DNA of 64,000 bases, taken from the NCBI GenBank assembly GCA_037783545.1, contig JBBELK010001253.1, positions 124,001-188,000 on the forward strand. Reading direction: 5' to 3'. Origin of the DNA: Henricia sp. BOLD:AAB3569 (Eukaryota; Echinodermata; Asteroidea; Spinulosida; Echinasteridae). A program made the translations under genes and the position numbers. Within the stretch, counting starts at the first letter, position 1, and each line of letters begins with the position of its first letter. Shown in pieces: positions 60,986-64,000 of the stretch. Below the pieces are notes generated by a model. It was not told the DNA's origin. It ran no database searches and was given only the letters and a program-made list of their open reading frames with translations.

Positions 60986-62827
60986 TTATTTTTTCTGGGT
61001 TGATGTACACTCGCGACCAACTGGTTGTGCTTGAATTTCTCTGTTCCTGCCTCTGCCCCGTCCTCTGGGTTGTGGGTAGGGTGTTGTTCTCCCAATTCGT
61101 TTCTTGTGACTTTTTAGTTCTTTCCATGGTCCTTGCTCATCACTTCCCTCGGCAGGTACGTTTTCAGGGTTTGTATTTGTTTCGTGGTGCTTTTCGTGGG
61201 TTATTTTCCCAGAGGGGTGTTGTTTGACTCGGTCTGCCCAGGATGGACTTGGACTATCCTCGCGGTCGTGACTTTCAGCATCTTGCGTCGTTTCCATGTC
61301 TTCAAAGTCTTCTGCTGTAGGTTCATTTACGGGGGCTTTGGCTGTATACATGTTGTGATCTTCAGGAAGATTTGTGGCTGGAGTGTTTTTATTTGCTAGT
61401 TTGTTCGACTTTTGAACTGGAGTTTTGTCTTGGTTGGTTTTTGAGGGAGTTCCTTTCCCTTTTTGAGTGTTACCCTTCTTGTTGTTCTTGTCACCTTGAC
61501 TCGTATCCTCTTTATCTTTGCGAGTGTCCTCTTTATCTTTGCGAGTGTCCTCTTTATCTTTGCGAGTGTCCTCTTTATCTTTGCGAGTGTCCTCTTTATC
61601 TTTGCGGGTGTCCTTTTTATCTTTGCGAGTGTCCTCTTTATCTTTGCGAGTGTCCTCTTTATCTTTGCGAGTGTCCTTTTTATCTTTGCGAGTGCCTTCC
61701 TCATCTTTGCGGGTGCCCTCTTTATCTTTGCGGGTGTCCTCTTTATCTTTGCGGGTGTCCTCTTTATCTTTGCGAGTGTCCTCTTTATCTTTGCGAGTGT
61801 CCTCTTTATCTTTGCGGGTGTCCTTTTTATCTTTGCGAGTGTCCTCTTTATCTTTGCGAGTGTCCTCTTTATCTTTGCGAGTGTCCTTTTTTTCTTTGCG
61901 AGTGTCCTCCTCATCTTTGCGAGTGTCCTCCTCATCTTTGCGAGTGTCCTCCTCATCGTTGGTGGTGTCCTCTCCATCTTTGGTGGTGTCCTCTCCATCT
62001 TTGGTGGTGTCTTGCTCATCTTTGGTGGTGTCTTGCTCATCTTCGGTAGTGTCTTCCTCATCTCTGGTCATGTCCTCCTCGTCCTCTGTGTTGGTGTCTT
62101 CGTCTTGGGTGATATCGTCCTCATCTGAACTTGCATTCTCCTCTTCCGGTATGACAATCGTAGGACTTTCCAGCTCCACCTTTTCCTGTCGGTCATGCCA
62201 AGTTGATCTGTGGTCATAACTACCGCAAACAAAGCACCTGCCTTTTAGTTCACAGTCTCTTGCAAAATGGCCTGGTTTCTGACAAATTTTGCACGTTTTT
62301 TGCTGTCCACGGTATTTCATGGGGAGTGAGAAGCCGGCTATTTTCACAAAACTGGGTATTGGCTTTTTAACATTATTGACTAGCATACTCCTAACTCCAG
62401 TTGCAATGCTAGGGTCGAAATCATGCACTTGGTGCCTAACATTAACCACAGTCCCGTACGGCAATAATGCACCAATGACGGTATTATCGCTCATCTCATA
62501 AGGCACCTTTGCGTAAACAACAAGCGAATTTTGAATGTTGGCTCGTTCACATTGCATTAGTAGATCTTGTATGATTAGCCCTCGCTGAGCTATTTGTTCG
62601 CAGTCCCGTTCGTTGTTGAAAGTCACATTGTACCAGCCGCTGTCGAGGGGGGCGATGCATTTTGTGGTTTCTACTGTGCCTAATTCCTTCCTTATGGCGT
62701 CATACACTTCTCTTGAAATTACATTTCCGAGATCCTTCGGATAAAACTTGATGGTATTCGGTCTCCGTAGTACCTGACGGTTAGCCTTGGCGGCATACAT
62801 CGTGGCCAAGATGGCGGCTACACGCAA
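60986..62827 (-). CDS. LINE ORF1: nucleic-acid-binding protein with zinc knuckles and a heptad-repeat domain
   Basis: Coats the element's RNA and helps its transport and integration. Intact, 613 aa. Residues about 20-170 form an N-terminal domain like that preceding the knuckles in Tx1-type ORF1 and host ZCCHC3-like proteins (recognised by eye). Knuckle 1 is C179-x2-C182-x4-H187-x4-C192 (CKICQKPGHFARDC). Knuckle 2 is C198-x2-C201-x4-H206-x4-H211, with His for the last Cys. Residues about 243-443 are about 29 copies of a seven-residue motif (DTRKDKE and relatives), highly charged and probably extended or helical. The C-terminal part has an RGRGRGR motif near 591. A later Met at residue 10 is an alternative start. 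Confidence 0.9.
   Translation of the reverse strand: MRVAAILATMYAAKANRQVLRRPNTIKFYPKDLGNVISREVYDAIRKELGTVETTKCIAPLDSGWYNVTFNNERDCEQIAQRGLIIQDLLMQCERANIQNSLVVYAKVPYEMSDNTVIGALLPYGTVVNVRHQVHDFDPSIATGVRSMLVNNVKKPIPSFVKIAGFSLPMKYRGQQKTCKICQKPGHFARDCELKGRCFVCGSYDHRSTWHDRQEKVELESPTIVIPEEENASSDEDDITQDEDTNTEDEEDMTRDEEDTTEDEQDTTKDEQDTTKDGEDTTKDGEDTTNDEEDTRKDEEDTRKDEEDTRKEKKDTRKDKEDTRKDKEDTRKDKKDTRKDKEDTRKDKEDTRKDKEDTRKDKEDTRKDKEGTRKDEEGTRKDKKDTRKDKEDTRKDKEDTRKDKKDTRKDKEDTRKDKEDTRKDKEDTRKDKEDTRKDKEDTSQGDKNNKKGNTQKGKGTPSKTNQDKTPVQKSNKLANKNTPATNLPEDHNMYTAKAPVNEPTAEDFEDMETTQDAESHDREDSPSPSWADRVKQHPSGKITHEKHHETNTNPENVPAEGSDEQGPWKELKSHKKRIGRTTPYPQPRGRGRGRNREIQAQPVGRECTSTQKK
61499..62101 (-). repeat. 21-bp coding minisatellite in ORF1
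   Basis: About 29 tandem copies of a 21-bp unit, plus strand GTGTCCTCTTTATCTTTGCG plus one base, each encoding seven residues. Central copies are almost identical. Outer copies toward 62101 are more acidic (DTTKDEQ, DTTKDGE). Because 21 is a multiple of three and the unit lacks stops, several other frames are also open here. Confidence 0.95.
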
Positions 62828-63003
62828 GTCTCCTGTACTTGACCACAGGAAGTAGGGCCAAAGGCCCTCGAAAAACAGTCAATCTCACCTCAATCCGGTG
62901 TTCTTAGAGTTTGTACTGAAGATGAAACTATTAGCTGTGCAAAAGGAGCAGGATATAGGCCTCAAAAAGACATAAATTTAAGAGCCGAAAAACTATCCGT
63001 GTC
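62828..63003 (-). other. 5' UTR of the LINE
   Basis: About 176 bp between the 5S junction and the ORF1 ATG. It begins GACACGGATAG on the minus strand. It presumably carries an internal promoter or is transcribed from the 5S unit. No clear motif recognised. Confidence 0.6.
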
Positions 63004-63080
63004 TACTGACCGAGCCCAACGTTGCTTAACTGCGGTGTTCAGACGGGAACCGGTGTATTCAATGTGGTATGGTCGTAGAC
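63004..63080 (-). pseudogene. 5' part of 5S rRNA gene split by the LINE
   Basis: RNA positions 1-77, with the rare GGTGTTCAG variant. Together with 56966-57007 it makes a complete gene without loss. Confidence 0.92.
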
Positions 63081-63148
63081 GAATGCTTAACAGGTTTGCG
63101 TAATTTTAAACGTTTACTGAAGAACAATATTTTACTAAAAACAAAAGT

Positions 63149-63266
63149 GCCTACGACACTCGGTATTCCCAGGTGGTCTCCCACCGAAGTACTGACCGAG
63201 CCCAACGTTGCTTAACTGCGGTGATCAGACGGGAACCGGTGTATTCAATGTGGTATGGTCGTAGAC
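63149..63266 (-). rRNA. 5S rRNA gene, array 3
   Basis: 118-nt consensus gene. Its 3' spacer is a hybrid: A-like upstream part with the B-type CTAAAAAC end. Confidence 0.9.
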
Positions 63267-63337
63267 GAATGCTTAACAGGTTTGCGTAATTTTAAACGTT
63301 TACTGAAGAACAATATTTTACTCGACAAAACAAAAGT

Positions 63338-63455
63338 GCCTACGACACTCGGTATTCCCAGGTGGTCTCCCACCGAAGTACTGACCGAGCCCAACGTTGC
63401 TTAACTGCGGTGATCAGACGGGAACCGGTGTATTCAATGTGGTATGGTCGTAGAC
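63338..63455 (-). rRNA. 5S rRNA gene, array 3
   Basis: 118-nt consensus gene with a type B upstream spacer. Confidence 0.92.
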
Positions 63456-63523
63456 GAAAGCTTAACAGGTTTGCGTAATTTGAAACGTTTACAGAAGAAC
63501 AATATTTTACTAAAAACAAAAGT

Positions 63524-63641
63524 GCCTACGACACTCGGTATTCCCAGCTGGTCTCCCACCGAAGTACTGACCGAGCCCAACGTTGCTTAACTGCGGTGAT
63601 CAGACGGGAACCGGTGTATTCAATGTGGTATGGTCGTAGAC
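63524..63641 (-). rRNA. 5S rRNA gene, array 3 (C94G variant)
   Basis: 118-nt gene with CAGCTGG, i.e. RNA C94 changed to G in the helix IV stem, and no compensating change on the other strand. Confidence 0.88.
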
Positions 63642-63712
63642 GAATGCTTAACAGGTTTGCGTAATTTTAAACGTTTACTGAAGAACAATATTTTACTCGA
63701 CAAAACAAAAGA

Positions 63713-63830
63713 GCCTACGACACTCGGTATTCCCAGGTGGTCTCCCACCGAAGTACTGACCGAGCCCAACGTTGCTTAACTGCGGTGATCAGACGGGAAC
63801 CAGTGTATTCAATGTGGTATGGTCGTAGAC
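63713..63830 (-). rRNA. 5S rRNA gene, array 3
   Basis: 118-nt gene. The 3' flank reads AAAAGAGCC instead of AAAAGTGCC, which changes the base two after the gene end and is shared with copies near 48.15 and 49.65 kb. Confidence 0.9.
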
Positions 63831-63898
63831 GAAAGCTTAACAGGTTTGCGTAATTTGAAACGTTTACAGAAGAACAATATTTTACTAAAAACAAAAGT

Positions 63899-64000
63899 GC
63901 CTACGACACTCGGTATTCCCAGGTGGTCTCCCACCGAAGTACTGACCGAGCCCAACGTTGCTTAACTGCGGTGATCAGACGGGAACCGGTGTATTCAATG
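63899..64000 (-). rRNA. 5S rRNA gene, cut by window end
   Basis: First 102 bases (3' end) of a consensus 5S gene; the 5' end lies beyond the window. Confidence 0.9.

Larger units (their letters stand above)
57007..63003 (-). mobile_element. Full-length Tx1/L1-like non-LTR retrotransposon inserted in a 5S gene
   Basis: About 6.0 kb on the minus strand: 5' UTR of about 176 bp (63003-62828), ORF1 (613 aa), ORF2 (1267 aa) with APE-type endonuclease and reverse transcriptase, 3' UTR of 135 bp and a 22-nt poly(A). Both ORFs are open throughout, so the copy looks young. The junctions leave the 5S gene with no lost base and at most one duplicated T. Endonuclease type, RT motifs, C-terminal CCHC and ORF1 zinc knuckles fit the L1/Tx1 group. 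Tx1-clade elements include families specific for multicopy RNA genes, Mutsu being the 5S one. Assignment to that lineage is inference from target and domain layout. Confidence 0.9.
63004..64000 (-). repeat. 5S rDNA tandem array 3
   Basis: One 5' part gene, four full genes and one cut by the window end, continuing the array with alternating A and B spacers. Confidence 0.95.

Noticed and set aside
61372-62219. Long plus-strand open frames (220-233 codons) rich in CECPLYL, ASVLFIF or LRVSSLS repeats
   Set aside because: They are the other reading frames of the 21-bp minisatellite in ORF1, open only because the unit lacks stops and is a multiple of three.
57007-63003. Long terminal repeats or a DDE integrase in the 6-kb element
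   Set aside because: No terminal repeat was seen; APE endonuclease, ADD-type RT motif and poly(A) tail show a non-LTR element.

Overview
This window is eukaryotic and almost certainly from an animal. It is dominated by a tandem array of 5S ribosomal RNA genes, all on the minus strand. Each unit is a 118-nt 5S gene plus a very short spacer of 68 or 71 bp, giving a mean period near 187.5 bp. Dividing array length by period gives about 284 units (roughly 15 + 264 + 5); I did not count every one. Two spacer types (A, 71 bp; B, 68 bp) alternate over most of the window, so the effective repeat is a 375-bp dimer. Private mutations recurring at fixed offsets (561, 750, 940, 1314, 1501, 2250 and about 5820 bp) show nested block duplications. 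I cannot name the species. The 5S sequence, a DIRS-like element and a Tx1/L1-like LINE fit a metazoan, perhaps a marine invertebrate.

Layout: 1-2897, 5S array 1, made of two copies of an 8-unit block and ending inside a gene. 2896-7522, a 4.6-kb DIRS-like tyrosine-recombinase retrotransposon inserted in that gene, on the minus strand, with imperfect inverted terminal repeats, a gag zinc knuckle, RT, RNase H, a methyltransferase-like domain and a tyrosine recombinase. It is broken by at least two frameshifts and contains a convincing 67-nt frame-compatible intron. 7523-57007, 5S array 2. 57007-63003, an apparently full-length non-LTR retrotransposon (minus strand; two intact ORFs; 22-nt poly(A)) inserted cleanly in a 5S gene between about nt 76 and 78. 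63004-64000, 5S array 3.

No host protein-coding gene is visible. The only proteins belong to the two mobile elements. Both lie in the same orientation as the 5S genes, each interrupts a 5S coding sequence, and in each case uninterrupted sister units in the window show the empty site. The LINE looks young and possibly competent and is most likely a 5S rDNA-specific Tx1-clade element (the Mutsu type of target choice); the DIRS element is a decayed passenger.

The points most worth a second look are the 5S-targeted LINE with ORF1 and ORF2 in one frame separated by a stop codon and a 200-residue heptad array in ORF1; the intron in the DIRS element; a 5S variant that breaks helix IV and has spread in the right part of the array; and the block-duplication history of the array.
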